Source: Ignavibacteriales bacterium (GTDB lineage Bacteria; Bacteroidota; Ignavibacteria; Ignavibacteriales; Melioribacteraceae). From it: a stretch of 35,473 nucleotides of DNA. A program made the translations under genes and the position numbers. The notes beneath the pieces are model-generated. The model saw nothing but the letters and a program-made list of their open reading frames with translations, ran no database searches and was not told where the DNA came from. Location of the stretch: positions 1-35,473 of the forward strand of contig JACOUS010000024.1 in the NCBI GenBank assembly GCA_016177735.1. Reading direction: 5' to 3'. Shown here in pieces: positions 1-7,042 of the stretch. How positions within the stretch are numbered: the first letter of the stretch is position 1; each line of letters opens with the position of its first letter.

Positions 1-106
1 AATAACCTACATATTCTTTCATGTACATTAGGTAACATTGTATTGTCTTGCGGCTGAAGTTTTTTAACTCCATTAATCTCAGCATTTGATTCTTTAGTTC
101 GCCCAT
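1..106 (-). CDS. Tyrosine recombinase, N-terminal fragment (runs off the window)
   Basis: A good ribosome-binding site (GGAG, six bases ahead) precedes an ATG at 106, and 35 codons stay open to the window edge. The peptide begins MGELKNQMLRLMELKNFSRK and continues with a TIQCYLMYMKEYV segment. This is the pattern of the SAM-like N-terminal DNA-binding domain of phage-integrase-type recombinases ('SxKTIxxYL'), especially the short recombinases that accompany IS91-like transposases. The catalytic domain lies outside the window, so activity and exact family cannot be judged. It has the same orientation as the IntI-like gene and lies downstream of it, suggesting a recombination-prone spot. It could instead be a stand-alone XerD-like protein. 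Confidence 0.7.
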   Translation of the reverse strand, partial: MGELKNQMLRLMELKNFSRKTIQCYLMYMKEYVGY

Positions 107-275
107 GGCTTTCTCCTTTTTTTTGTTATTCTTATTTTCTGTAAAAAGAGTTATGCCATTTTACTAATTATACTCTCAGAATCAACTGCTGATTTTTGAA
201 GTCTCCAATTTTTCAATGAACTTTCTTTGCTTGCTTTTCAACTGCCTTTGGCTTCGTTCAACTTATACTTATACT

Positions 276-331
276 GCACCGTGATATTGGTTAAAGAACA
301 TATATATGCACGGTGCTGCATATATACGTTC
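276..331. repeat. Two overlapping inverted repeats in the 107-423 intergenic gap
   Basis: Positions 296-310 and 317-331 form a 15-base inverted repeat with one mismatch around a six-base loop (CGGTGC). A second, perfect eight-base inverted repeat (GCACCGTG at 276-283, CACGGTGC at 309-316) uses that loop as its right arm, so the two hairpins exclude each other. The element lies between the 3' end of the IntI-like gene and the start of the partial recombinase. It could be a recombinase site, a terminator-like structure or remnant repeat. The rest of the gap (107-275 and 332-423) shows only A+T-rich sequence and a small TCCGCC/GGCGGA hairpin near 391-405; no gene is visible. Confidence 0.5.
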
Positions 332-423
332 CAATTATTCATATTTCAGTGTAATCTCAAAGTTTTTAAAAATAGGGTGTGCATACTTGTCCGCCTCCGG
401 CGGATCTATCATCCATAACTGTT

Positions 424-1428
424 TCAATCTAACGGACTCTTTACACCAAGTCCTCTATTTAATACATGGGTATAAATCATTGTCGTTTTAACCGAGCTAT
501 GACCAAGTAATTCTTGTATTGTCCTTATATCAGCACCATTTTCCAATAGGTGAGTAGCAAATGAATGTCTAAATGTATGCGGGCTGCCGGGCTTATTAAC
601 CCCTGCTTTTCGAATAGCTTCTTTAACTGCTCTTTGAATTGTACTCTCGTGAATATGGAAACGGAAAATTAAGCCGCTTTCTTTTTCCTTTATAAATTTA
701 TCTGCCGGAAAAACATATTGCCATCCGAATTCCCTACCCGCGTTTGGGTATTTTCTTTTTAGCGCATAAGGTAGAATGGTTTCTCCTTTTCCATTAGCCA
801 AATCTTTTTTGTGTTGCTTATATACTTCATTCAAGTGGTTTTTTAATTCTGGTATAATTGTAGTCGGAAGAACAGAATACCTGTCTTTCTCTCCTTTACC
901 ATCACGTACAATTATTTGTTTGTAATCAAAATCAATATCCTTAATTCTAAGGTTTAGGCATTCGGCTAAACGTAAACCGCTTCCATACAAAAGTGAAACA
1001 ACTAACTTCGAGACACCATCAAAGTGCTCAAATATTTTCATCGTCTCCCGTTTAGAAAATACCACTGGCAAATGTTTAACTCTTGCAGCATGTTTAATAT
1101 TTTCAATCCAACCAATTTCTTTTTTCAAAACATTTTTATAAAGATATAGTACTCCTTGCAATGCTTGGTTCTGTGTTGAAGCGGACACGTGTTTTTCTGC
1201 AGCTAAAAAATTTATAAACTTTTGAATTTCTTCCGGACCTAATACGAGAGGATGTTTTTTGCCATTGAAAAGAATAAACTGCTTTATCCAGGAGATATAA
1301 CTCTCTTCGGTTTTGGGGGAATAGTGATTTGTTCGGAGTGTAATTCTGACTTGATCTAATAGTTTTGGCTTCTGTGAATTTACGGAAGAAGAAATCATTA
1401 ATGCCCTCATCAATTTTTCTTCTGTCAT
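424..1428 (-). CDS. intI: Integron-integrase-family tyrosine recombinase (IntI-like)
   Basis: Site-specific tyrosine recombinase of 334 residues. The N-terminal core-binding domain spans about 20-105 and the catalytic domain about 120-325. All catalytic residues are visible: R153 (GSGLRLAE), K178, H284 and R287 (HTFRHSF), H310 (LLGHSS) and Y319 (TMIYTH). Residues about 210-265 carry the insertion that separates integron integrases from XerC/XerD, with LPYALKRKYPNAGREFGWQYVFP, and the protein ends in the family-typical GVKSPLD. IntI proteins recombine attI and attC sites to capture gene cassettes. The ATG at 1428 follows GAGGG at suitable spacing. No attC array was recognised upstream, so this may be a cassette-less integrase or one whose sites are diverged. 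The family call is firm; integron function is open. Confidence 0.9.
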   Translation of the reverse strand: MTEEKLMRALMISSSVNSQKPKLLDQVRITLRTNHYSPKTEESYISWIKQFILFNGKKHPLVLGPEEIQKFINFLAAEKHVSASTQNQALQGVLYLYKNVLKKEIGWIENIKHAARVKHLPVVFSKRETMKIFEHFDGVSKLVVSLLYGSGLRLAECLNLRIKDIDFDYKQIIVRDGKGEKDRYSVLPTTIIPELKNHLNEVYKQHKKDLANGKGETILPYALKRKYPNAGREFGWQYVFPADKFIKEKESGLIFRFHIHESTIQRAVKEAIRKAGVNKPGSPHTFRHSFATHLLENGADIRTIQELLGHSSVKTTMIYTHVLNRGLGVKSPLD

Positions 1429-1455
1429 GAAGCCCTCTTCATGGCAGCCGGAAAA

Positions 1456-1471
1456 AACTTGGCGGCAAGTT
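1456..1471. repeat. Short palindrome just upstream of the IntI-like gene
   Basis: AACTTG and CAAGTT form a perfect six-base inverted repeat around GCGG, 28-43 bases ahead of the integrase start codon. Integron attI sites lie at this place relative to intI and contain paired inverted integrase-binding boxes. However, the expected GTTRRRY core is not matched, so the link to attI is speculative. Confidence 0.25.
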
Positions 1472-1523
1472 AATTCAAGTTTGGTTTTTTGTCAATTATA
1501 TTATTAAACGAAAAATGCGGTGT

Positions 1524-1554
1524 GACCTTGAAGGTTTTTACAACCTTCAAGGTC
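1524..1554. repeat. Perfect 13-bp inverted repeat (GACCTTGAAGGTT type)
   Basis: GACCTTGAAGGTT at 1524-1536 and its exact complement at 1542-1554 flank a five-base loop (TTTAC). The stem is long and perfect. It lies between brnA (stop at 1645) and the IntI-like gene (start at 1428), both on the minus strand, so it could end brnA transcription. No clear T-run follows on the minus strand. From memory, palindromes built on CCTTGAAGG recur in Bacteroidota genomes, so a dispersed repeat is equally likely. Confidence 0.6.
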
Positions 1555-1644
1555 GGGTAACATGACATTTGTGAAAAGTTTTTTAAGCGAAGAGAAAATT
1601 TATTTATCTGCTGTGTGCCAATGGCTAAATCTTAGCCTGTAATG

Positions 1645-1878
1645 TTATTCCGAATAATGTGAAGTATAATTGTCGAGTAAACTTCTAATCACCTTTTGAT
1701 ACTGACTGCCGTGTTTCCGGGCAACCTCCTTAAAAAACTCAATACTGGCTCTGCTCAAATTAAGCGTGACTTTCACGGTATCTTCTTTGAATACCAAATC
1801 TTCAGGTTTGGGTAAGAAGTCTTTCACTACTTCTACTTTACCGATTTTTTCATCACTATATTTTATTTTCTTTTTCAT
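1645..1878 (-). CDS. brnA: BrnA-like antitoxin, ribbon-helix-helix
   Basis: Small protein of 77 residues. A charged N-terminal half is followed by VKVTLNLSRASIEFFKEVAR and a second helix (GSQYQKVIRSLLDNYTSHY). This is the ribbon-helix-helix fold of BrnA/CopG-type antitoxins, which bind the toxin with one part and repress the operon by binding a palindrome with the other. Its start codon lies inside the end of the brnT reading frame, the normal BrnTA overlap. The toxin copy upstream is broken, so this is an orphan antitoxin. It could still act as a repressor or neutralise a BrnT encoded elsewhere. The family call rests on the fold pattern plus the adjacent brnT remnant. Confidence 0.8.
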   Translation of the reverse strand: MKKKIKYSDEKIGKVEVVKDFLPKPEDLVFKEDTVKVTLNLSRASIEFFKEVARKHGSQYQKVIRSLLDNYTSHYSE

Positions 1879-2143
1879 ATATCTGTTTTCCTTTTCTCCA
1901 TCAGCAGGCTCCTATAATTCTAATTTTATTATTTCTGAACGTAAAACGAACCGTAACTATATTCCCGGCTATTTTCCCGATACAATAAAATCTTTCTTCG
2001 TTTTTACTGTGTTCTAAATCTTTCGCTATAATCCTCTTTGAATCTAAGAAAGCATATTGAGCTTCTTCAAAAGAAATATCGTGCTTCTTTTGATTAAGTC
2101 TGTTTTTATTTTCATCTCATTCAAACGAAGGAGTTTTAATCAA
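1856..2143 (-). pseudogene. brnT: brnT toxin pseudogene with two in-frame stops
   Basis: BrnT is a small RelE-like ribonuclease toxin. Reading the minus strand from about 2143 gives FE-stop-DENKNRLNQKKHDISFEEA, then QYAFLDSKRIIAKDLEHSKN, EERFYCIGKIAGNIVTVRFT, FRNNKIRIIGAC, a second stop, and WRKGKQIYEKENKI before a natural TAG at 1858-1856. The first TGA (2119-2117) falls where the family has Trp (FEWDENKN), one base change away. The second TGA (1903-1901) falls just before the conserved WRKGK tail. No ATG is usable; a TTG at 2143 would be the start. The frame is otherwise intact with no indel, so decay is recent. Recoding of TGA as Trp is unlikely because the other genes here read normally with the standard code. 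Confidence 0.8.
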
Positions 2144-2169
2144 GTATTAACTCATCTTTCGGCTCAAAT

Positions 2170-2185
2170 ATACATACTTATGTAT
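2170..2185. promoter_or_regulatory. Candidate BrnA operator palindrome
   Basis: ATACATA and TATGTAT flank a two-base centre, giving a perfect palindrome 26 bases upstream of the likely brnT start. Ribbon-helix-helix antitoxins such as BrnA repress their own operon by binding palindromes at this position. Assignment rests on place and symmetry only. Between this site and 2370 nothing gene-like is visible. Confidence 0.4.
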
Positions 2186-2370
2186 GGCTCATCAACCATA
2201 TTTGTAATGCAAGCCGGCTATACTGCCGATAACGACAGCCAATACTCCATCCGCTTTTTTACCCGCTTATGGTTTCACTTTCAAAAAAATAGTAACGCGA
2301 ACATGAGGTTGTAATTAGTTTAGTTCGGTTCTACTTTGTGTCAATTACTATTTGTGTGAGAAGTTTTGCG

Positions 2371-2393
2371 GAGAGAGAGAGAGTGTGTGTGTG
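2371..2393. repeat. (GA)n(GT)n dinucleotide tract
   Basis: A run of alternating GA dinucleotides passes directly into a run of GT dinucleotides. Such tracts can slip during replication. It lies in the gap between fucI and the brnTA remnant and has no obvious coding role. Confidence 0.8.
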
Positions 2394-2402
2394 ATTTAAT
2401 CT

Positions 2403-2464
2403 GCGCTCTCTGCGTCTGCGAGAAAATCCGTGCGGCGGAATCTCGCAGAGTTCGCAAAGAGCGC
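2403..2464. repeat. Long imperfect hairpin downstream of fucI
   Basis: Nested arms: outer GCGCTCTCTGCG (2403-2414) with CGCAAAGAGCGC (2453-2464), one mismatch; inner TCTGCGAGA (2415-2423) with TCTCGCAGA (2441-2449), perfect. The structure starts ten bases after the fucI stop and could stop or protect the transcript, but no T-run follows. The CTCTGCG wording resembles a repeat type scattered in many Bacteroidota-related genomes, and a related stretch lies at 27184-27223. Confidence 0.6.
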
Positions 2465-2474
2465 TGAGAAAAAA

Positions 2475-4283
2475 TTATTTACCGTAGAGTGGACCGAAAT
2501 TTTTACAGGCTCTGTAATCTGCACCTTCCAAATCATTCGTACCGAAAGCATTCCATGCACTCGGTCTGTAAATTTTTTCTTCCGGAACGTTGTGCATGTT
2601 AACCGGTATTCGCAGCAGCGATGCGAGCGTAATTAACTTATCGCCGATGTGTCCGTAACTAATTGCGCCGTGATTAGCGCCCCAGTTTGCCATCACCGAA
2701 TAAACATCTTTAAATGCACCTTTGCCGGTAAGCACCGGAACAAACCATGTTGTGGGCCATGTGGGACTCGTTCTTCTTTGTAAAATTTTATCGACATCTT
2801 CCGGCAGATCAACTGTAAATCCTTCCGCAATTTGAATAACCGGACCGAGTCCTTTCACCAAATTAATTCTGCTCATCGTTACGGGCATTCCGCCTTCGGT
2901 TAAAAATTGGGAAGAGAAACCGCCGCCTCTAAAATATTCTTTTTCAGCCGGGCACCATTTCGCTGCTTTCAAACAAGCTTCAGCTTCTTTTTGTGTTATC
3001 TCCCAAAACGGTTTCATTGCCGGTTTGCCGTTCAATCTTTGTTTGCCGGTTGCATCGAGTGTTGACGAACCGGAATTTATCAAATGAATAATTCCGTTTG
3101 CGGAAATTCCTTTTAATGATTTCCCGGTAACACGTTTTACCGCAGAAGGGCTCCAGTAAGTCCGCACATCCGAAAAAAGTTGTGAAGTGTTTGTAAGCAG
3201 ATGACCGAACAACATTGCCGCGCCGTTCAAACTGTCGTTTTCGGTTGCCATGATAAACGGCTGGCGTATTCCGTTCCAGTCAAATGATGAATTTAAAATC
3301 GCTTCGAGAAAATCTCCGTTCGGGAAATGATCCGTCCAGTGACGCTGACCTTGAAAACCAGCAGCGAGCGCATTGTGCCCGAGTGCTTCTTCGCCGTAGC
3401 CAAGTTCATAAAGTTTCGGGTTGCCGATCATTAAATCGCGGCTGATGATTGCAGTCTTTACAACTGTTTCCCATTCGTAATCTTTCCTTTGCCGCGATGA
3501 CTTATCTTTATTTACATCTTCACCTTCTTTGCAATATTTTTTTGTCCACTCCAATGCACGTTTGTATTCTTCTTCATCATAAATTTTTTCATCAATTCTT
3601 CGAACGAGTTCCGTCATATCAACAGATTCATTTCTCATTCCCAAATAATCTTTAAAGAAATGAGTATCAACAACTGAACCGGCAATTCCCATCGAGACCG
3701 ATCCAATTGAGAGATAAGATTTTCCTTTCATCTCGGCAACTGCTAATCCGGCTTTTGCGAAACGCAATAATTTTTCTTTCACGTCATCGGGAATTGCTTG
3801 ATCATTTTTATCCTGAACATCTCTGCCGTAAATTCCAAATGCGGGCAGACCGGTTTGAGTGTATCCGGCAAGTGCGGCGGCAAGATAAACAGCGCCGGGT
3901 CTTTCTGTTCCGTTAAATCCCCAAACTGCCTTCGGCATCAACGGATCGGAATCCATTACTTCGGTTCCGTAACACCAGCACGGAGTAACTGTTAATGAAA
4001 CTCCAACTCCGCTGCGCGCAAATTTTTCTGCACATTCTGCAGCTTCGGCAGCTCCTCCGATGCAAGTATCTGCAATTACGCATTCAACGTTCATTCCGTT
4101 CGGATACCGCAGATTTTCGCTCAAAAATTTTGCGGCGTTTTTTGCCATCTGCATTGTTTGATTTTCGAGTGACTCGCGCACGCCTTTTCTTCTTCCGTCA
4201 ATTACCGGACGAATTCCGATCTTCGGCAAGCTTCCTTTCAAACGATTGACTAACTGAGGTGTGTTACTTTTTTCTTTGCTCAC
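2475..4283 (-). CDS. fucI: L-fucose isomerase
   Basis: Converts L-fucose to L-fuculose (also D-arabinose to D-ribulose), the first cytoplasmic step of fucose catabolism. At 602 residues it matches the length of E. coli FucI (591) and aligns along its whole length as I recall it: [12 protein letters not shown] (21-32), VTPCWCYG (99-106), [19 protein letters not shown] (121-139), FQGQRHWTD (310-318) and the ending [11 protein letters not shown]. The manganese ligands are present: E348 (ATENDS), D372 (FSDVRTY) and the His of WGANHG at about 538. The start is GTG at 4283, preceded by a strong GAGGAGG, so the non-ATG start is credible. It is the last gene of the fucose group, 208 bp after the aldolase. 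Confidence 0.97.
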   Translation of the reverse strand: MSKEKSNTPQLVNRLKGSLPKIGIRPVIDGRRKGVRESLENQTMQMAKNAAKFLSENLRYPNGMNVECVIADTCIGGAAEAAECAEKFARSGVGVSLTVTPCWCYGTEVMDSDPLMPKAVWGFNGTERPGAVYLAAALAGYTQTGLPAFGIYGRDVQDKNDQAIPDDVKEKLLRFAKAGLAVAEMKGKSYLSIGSVSMGIAGSVVDTHFFKDYLGMRNESVDMTELVRRIDEKIYDEEEYKRALEWTKKYCKEGEDVNKDKSSRQRKDYEWETVVKTAIISRDLMIGNPKLYELGYGEEALGHNALAAGFQGQRHWTDHFPNGDFLEAILNSSFDWNGIRQPFIMATENDSLNGAAMLFGHLLTNTSQLFSDVRTYWSPSAVKRVTGKSLKGISANGIIHLINSGSSTLDATGKQRLNGKPAMKPFWEITQKEAEACLKAAKWCPAEKEYFRGGGFSSQFLTEGGMPVTMSRINLVKGLGPVIQIAEGFTVDLPEDVDKILQRRTSPTWPTTWFVPVLTGKGAFKDVYSVMANWGANHGAISYGHIGDKLITLASLLRIPVNMHNVPEEKIYRPSAWNAFGTNDLEGADYRACKNFGPLYGK

Positions 4284-4399
4284 AATGCCTCCTCAACTTT
4301 ATTTTTTGAAAATCTGGTTGTAAAGTTTTACGAAGTTGTCTTGAAAGTAATTTTTTTATTGCATAGCCATCACCATGTGAAAAAGTAGAACGCCGATAA

Positions 4400-4418
4400 C
4401 CCGCCAACAAGCGGCGGG
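4400..4418. repeat. GC-rich hairpin between fucA and fucI
   Basis: CCCGCC and GGCGGG flank a seven-base loop in an otherwise A+T-rich 208-bp gap. In the transcribed (minus) direction it follows the aldolase stop by about 70 bases and is not followed by a clear T-run. It may attenuate or protect mRNA between the two genes, or be a dispersed palindrome. Confidence 0.45.
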
Positions 4419-4491
4419 CAAGCTCTGATTAAGCATATTTTCGCGGATTTTTTTATATAACTATTTTCGAGACTACCTCTTCAAAAATTTT

Positions 4492-5187
4492 TCAGGATTT
4501 TTTTCTTTTGGATTTTCTCACCGGCTTCAAACCGATATCCTTCCTGATTCCGAATTTTTCACGCAGATCAATCAATTGATCTGTCTGTTGTTTTGTAAGT
4601 GTGTTCACTTTGCCGAGCATCTGCGCAATAAATTGAATCATCGCCGCAAGATCGAGTGTTTCCATTTTGTGATATGCATTCAGAATACTGTTACCAACTG
4701 TAAGTGCGCCGTGATTTGCAAGCAGAAAAGCATCGTAATCTTTTATGTATTTCGAAATCATTCCGTAAAGTTCGTGCGTACCGGTTGTGCCGTATTCAAC
4801 TACCGGCACGGTTCCGAGTGCAATGATTACTTCGGGCAGAACCATTTTATCGAGCGGAATTCCGGCGACTGCAAATCCGGTTGCGTACGGCGGATGTGCA
4901 TGGCAAACACTCATCACATCGGGTCTGTCTTTGTAAATTTGCAAATGCATGTTTGCTTCGGATGACTGCTTCTTTTTTCCGCTAAAAACTTTTCCGTTCA
5001 GATCAAGAATTATCAAATCATCAACGGACATGAATCCTTTGCTAACGCCGGTCGGTGTGATTAAAATTCTATCGCCATCCAACCGTGCACTTATATTGCC
5101 GTCATTCGATGCAACGTATCCTCTTGCGTAAACTCTTCTGCCGACTTCAACGATTTCTTTTTTCAATGAATTTATATTCTGCTTCAA
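4492..5187 (-). CDS. fucA: Class II aldolase, probable L-fuculose-1-phosphate aldolase
   Basis: Cleaves L-fuculose-1-phosphate to dihydroxyacetone phosphate and L-lactaldehyde. The class II aldolase/adducin fold is clear: SNDGNISARL (27-36), E77 as general acid/base (SSEANMH), and zinc ligands H96 and H98 (CHAHPPYATG) and H159 (LLANHGALT). The start is TTG at 5187, two bases after the kinase stop, with AGGAG eight bases ahead, so the two genes are translationally linked. At 231 residues it is longer than E. coli FucA (about 215). The extra part is a C-terminal helix-like stretch (TKQQTDQLIDLREKFGI) and a very basic tail (KPVRKSKRKKS). A rhamnulose-1-phosphate role is possible from sequence alone; the neighbouring fucI favours fuculose-phosphate. 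Confidence 0.88.
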   Translation of the reverse strand: MKQNINSLKKEIVEVGRRVYARGYVASNDGNISARLDGDRILITPTGVSKGFMSVDDLIILDLNGKVFSGKKKQSSEANMHLQIYKDRPDVMSVCHAHPPYATGFAVAGIPLDKMVLPEVIIALGTVPVVEYGTTGTHELYGMISKYIKDYDAFLLANHGALTVGNSILNAYHKMETLDLAAMIQFIAQMLGKVNTLTKQQTDQLIDLREKFGIRKDIGLKPVRKSKRKKS

Positions 5188-5189
5188 TT

Positions 5190-6683
5190 TTATTTCTCCT
5201 TTTGTTTTAAAATTCTCTCGTATTTTTTTCCACTACTAACGAAGTAGCTTGTGTTAACCGGTTTATAAATTTTTGTGTTGAACGAAGCGCCGATAATTTT
5301 TCTCCATGATTTAAGATTCGGAACAACTCCGGCGGCAATTGCTTGAATACCAACGTTACCGGCGGCTGTTCCTTCTACCGGTCCGGCAATTACGGTTACG
5401 CCGCACGCATCCGCAGTGTACTGCATCAATAATTCATTTTGAGTTCCGCCGCCGACAACATGCAAAAATTCAATTTCCTTGCCGGTGATTTCTTCAATCT
5501 CTTTCAATGTTTTCCGGTAAGTAAATGCGAGGCTTTCAAATATTACTCCGGCGATAAATCCAATTTTATCTTTAACCGGTTGATTAGTTTCATACAAATA
5601 TGTTTTAATCTTTTCCGGCATGTTACCCGGTTTCAAAAATCTTTGATCGTTCAAATCTACCCAAGCACTCACATGATTTTCTTCGCGTGCCTTTTCCGCA
5701 ATCTGTACGTAATCAAAATCATTTCCGTTGTTTTGCCAGTAACGTTTGCACTCTTGGAGAGTCCACAGCCCGATTATGTTTTTCAGAAATCGTATCATGC
5801 CTTCTGCACCACCTTCGTTTGTAAAATTATATTCAAGCGATTGAGAATTGATCAGCGGCTCTTGCAATTCGATTCCCATTAACGACCACGTGCCCGAACT
5901 TAAAAATGCCCAATTACTTTCTTGCACCGGAATTGATGCAACAGCAGATGCGGTATCGTGCCCGGCAGATGCAAAAATTGGAATGTTCGAATCGAGCCCG
6001 GTTTTTTCTGCAAGATGCGGAAGCAATGTTCCGAGATTTGTACCGGGTTCAATCATTTCTGGAAAAATATTTTTCGGAAGCCCGAACGCATCAATTAATT
6101 CCCACGACCAGTTTCTCGTGTTTGGATCGGCAAGATTCGTAGTTGATGCAATTGTGTATTCGGCTTTCATTTTGCCGCAAAGCATGTAGTTAAAAAAATC
6201 CGGCATCATCAAAAATTTATCCGCGGCATCCAGCAAATTCAGTTTTCTTTTCTTCTCGGATAATAATTGAAACAATGTGTTGTACTGTGCAAACTGAATT
6301 CCGGTTTGTCTGTAAATTTTTTCTTTCGGAACAATTTTAAATGCTTCAACCATCATTCCGTCTGTGCGGTCGTCTCGGTAATGGTACGGATACCCGATAA
6401 TTCTTCCATCAGCATCGAGCAAAACATAGTCAACGCCCCACGTATCAACTGCAATTCCATCAAAATGTGAACCGAAATTTTTTTGAGCTTTTGATAATCC
6501 TTCCACTATTTCATTGAAAATTGCAAGCACATCCCAGTGAAATCCGTTTTCATATTTCACGTTACACGTGGTGAATCGGTGAACTTCATGCAAAGTAATT
6601 TTTTGATCATGCAAAAGAGCGGCAACACATCGCCCACTCTCAGCGCCAAGATCAATTGCAATAAACTGCTTTTTACTTTTCAT
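5190..6683 (-). CDS. FGGY sugar kinase of the rhamnulokinase type, probable L-fuculokinase here
   Basis: Phosphorylates a deoxyketose with ATP. The 497-residue protein has the two actin-like FGGY domains: DLGAESGR (11-18, phosphate loop), DTWGVDYVLLD (80-90), YRDDRTDGM (102-110), GIQFAQYNTLFQL (128-140), the catalytic base D243 in GHDTASAVAS, SSGTWSLMG (262-270), and the second-domain VVGGGTQNELL and GPVEGTAAGN motifs. These are the signatures of RhaB rather than of E. coli FucK. It nevertheless sits between fucI/fucA and no rhamnose isomerase is in the window, so the likely substrate is L-fuculose; rhamnulose cannot be excluded. Its 5' flank is a 359-bp block of repeats. The ribosome-binding site is weak (AGAAG). 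Confidence 0.88.
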   Translation of the reverse strand: MKSKKQFIAIDLGAESGRCVAALLHDQKITLHEVHRFTTCNVKYENGFHWDVLAIFNEIVEGLSKAQKNFGSHFDGIAVDTWGVDYVLLDADGRIIGYPYHYRDDRTDGMMVEAFKIVPKEKIYRQTGIQFAQYNTLFQLLSEKKRKLNLLDAADKFLMMPDFFNYMLCGKMKAEYTIASTTNLADPNTRNWSWELIDAFGLPKNIFPEMIEPGTNLGTLLPHLAEKTGLDSNIPIFASAGHDTASAVASIPVQESNWAFLSSGTWSLMGIELQEPLINSQSLEYNFTNEGGAEGMIRFLKNIIGLWTLQECKRYWQNNGNDFDYVQIAEKAREENHVSAWVDLNDQRFLKPGNMPEKIKTYLYETNQPVKDKIGFIAGVIFESLAFTYRKTLKEIEEITGKEIEFLHVVGGGTQNELLMQYTADACGVTVIAGPVEGTAAGNVGIQAIAAGVVPNLKSWRKIIGASFNTKIYKPVNTSYFVSSGKKYERILKQKEK

Positions 6684-7042
6684 CTATTCTTCTTGATACT
6701 TGATATTTCAACTGCGTACTACTAAGAAGATTCTGGATGCTCGATGCTGGATAATAATTGATTGAATCGATTCGTCAATTTTCAAATTCATAAATCGTAA
6801 CTCGTAAATCCAAAATCCATGCTTTAAATTCGTACTTCGTAAATCGTACTTCGTACTTTTTTCGTTCCTCGTACCTCGTCTTTCGTACTTTATCTTGTGC
6901 TTCCCAAATCATAATTCATAAATCCAAAATCTTACTTCGTACCTCATACCTCGTCTTTCGTACTTTATCGTGTTTTCCCAAATCGTAATTCATAAATCCA
7001 AAATCTTACTTCGTTCCTCGTACCTCGTCTTTCGTACTTTTC
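6684..7042. repeat. Repeat-filled intergenic region with about 2.4 tandem copies of a 75-bp unit
   Basis: Units start at 6861, 6936 and 7010, spaced 75 and 74 bp. Each begins TTCGT(T/A)CCTC and passes through CTCGTCTTTCGTACTTT and AATTCATAAATCCAAAATCT; the third copy stops at the 3' end of the neighbouring gene. The two full copies differ at only a few positions. Upstream, about 6785-6860, are shorter degenerate versions of the same wording (CGTAAATCGTACTTCGTAC), and 6729-6748 has TGGATGCTCGATGCTGGAT. No gene is visible. The promoter of the fucose genes must lie within or across this repeat block; I cannot place it. Confidence 0.8.

Noticed and set aside
1856-2143. Reading TGA as tryptophan to restore brnT
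   Set aside because: All other genes end at normal stops and read without internal TGA, so an altered code is not supported; the second TGA also does not clearly replace a Trp.
1429-2474. attC sites of an integron cassette array
   Set aside because: No pair of RYYYAAC and GTTRRRY boxes with the right spacing and hairpin form could be identified by eye; isolated matches occur at chance level.
6861-7040. Possible CRISPR array
   Set aside because: Units are about 75 bp and nearly identical along their whole length, with no short constant repeat alternating with unique spacers, and no cas gene is nearby.
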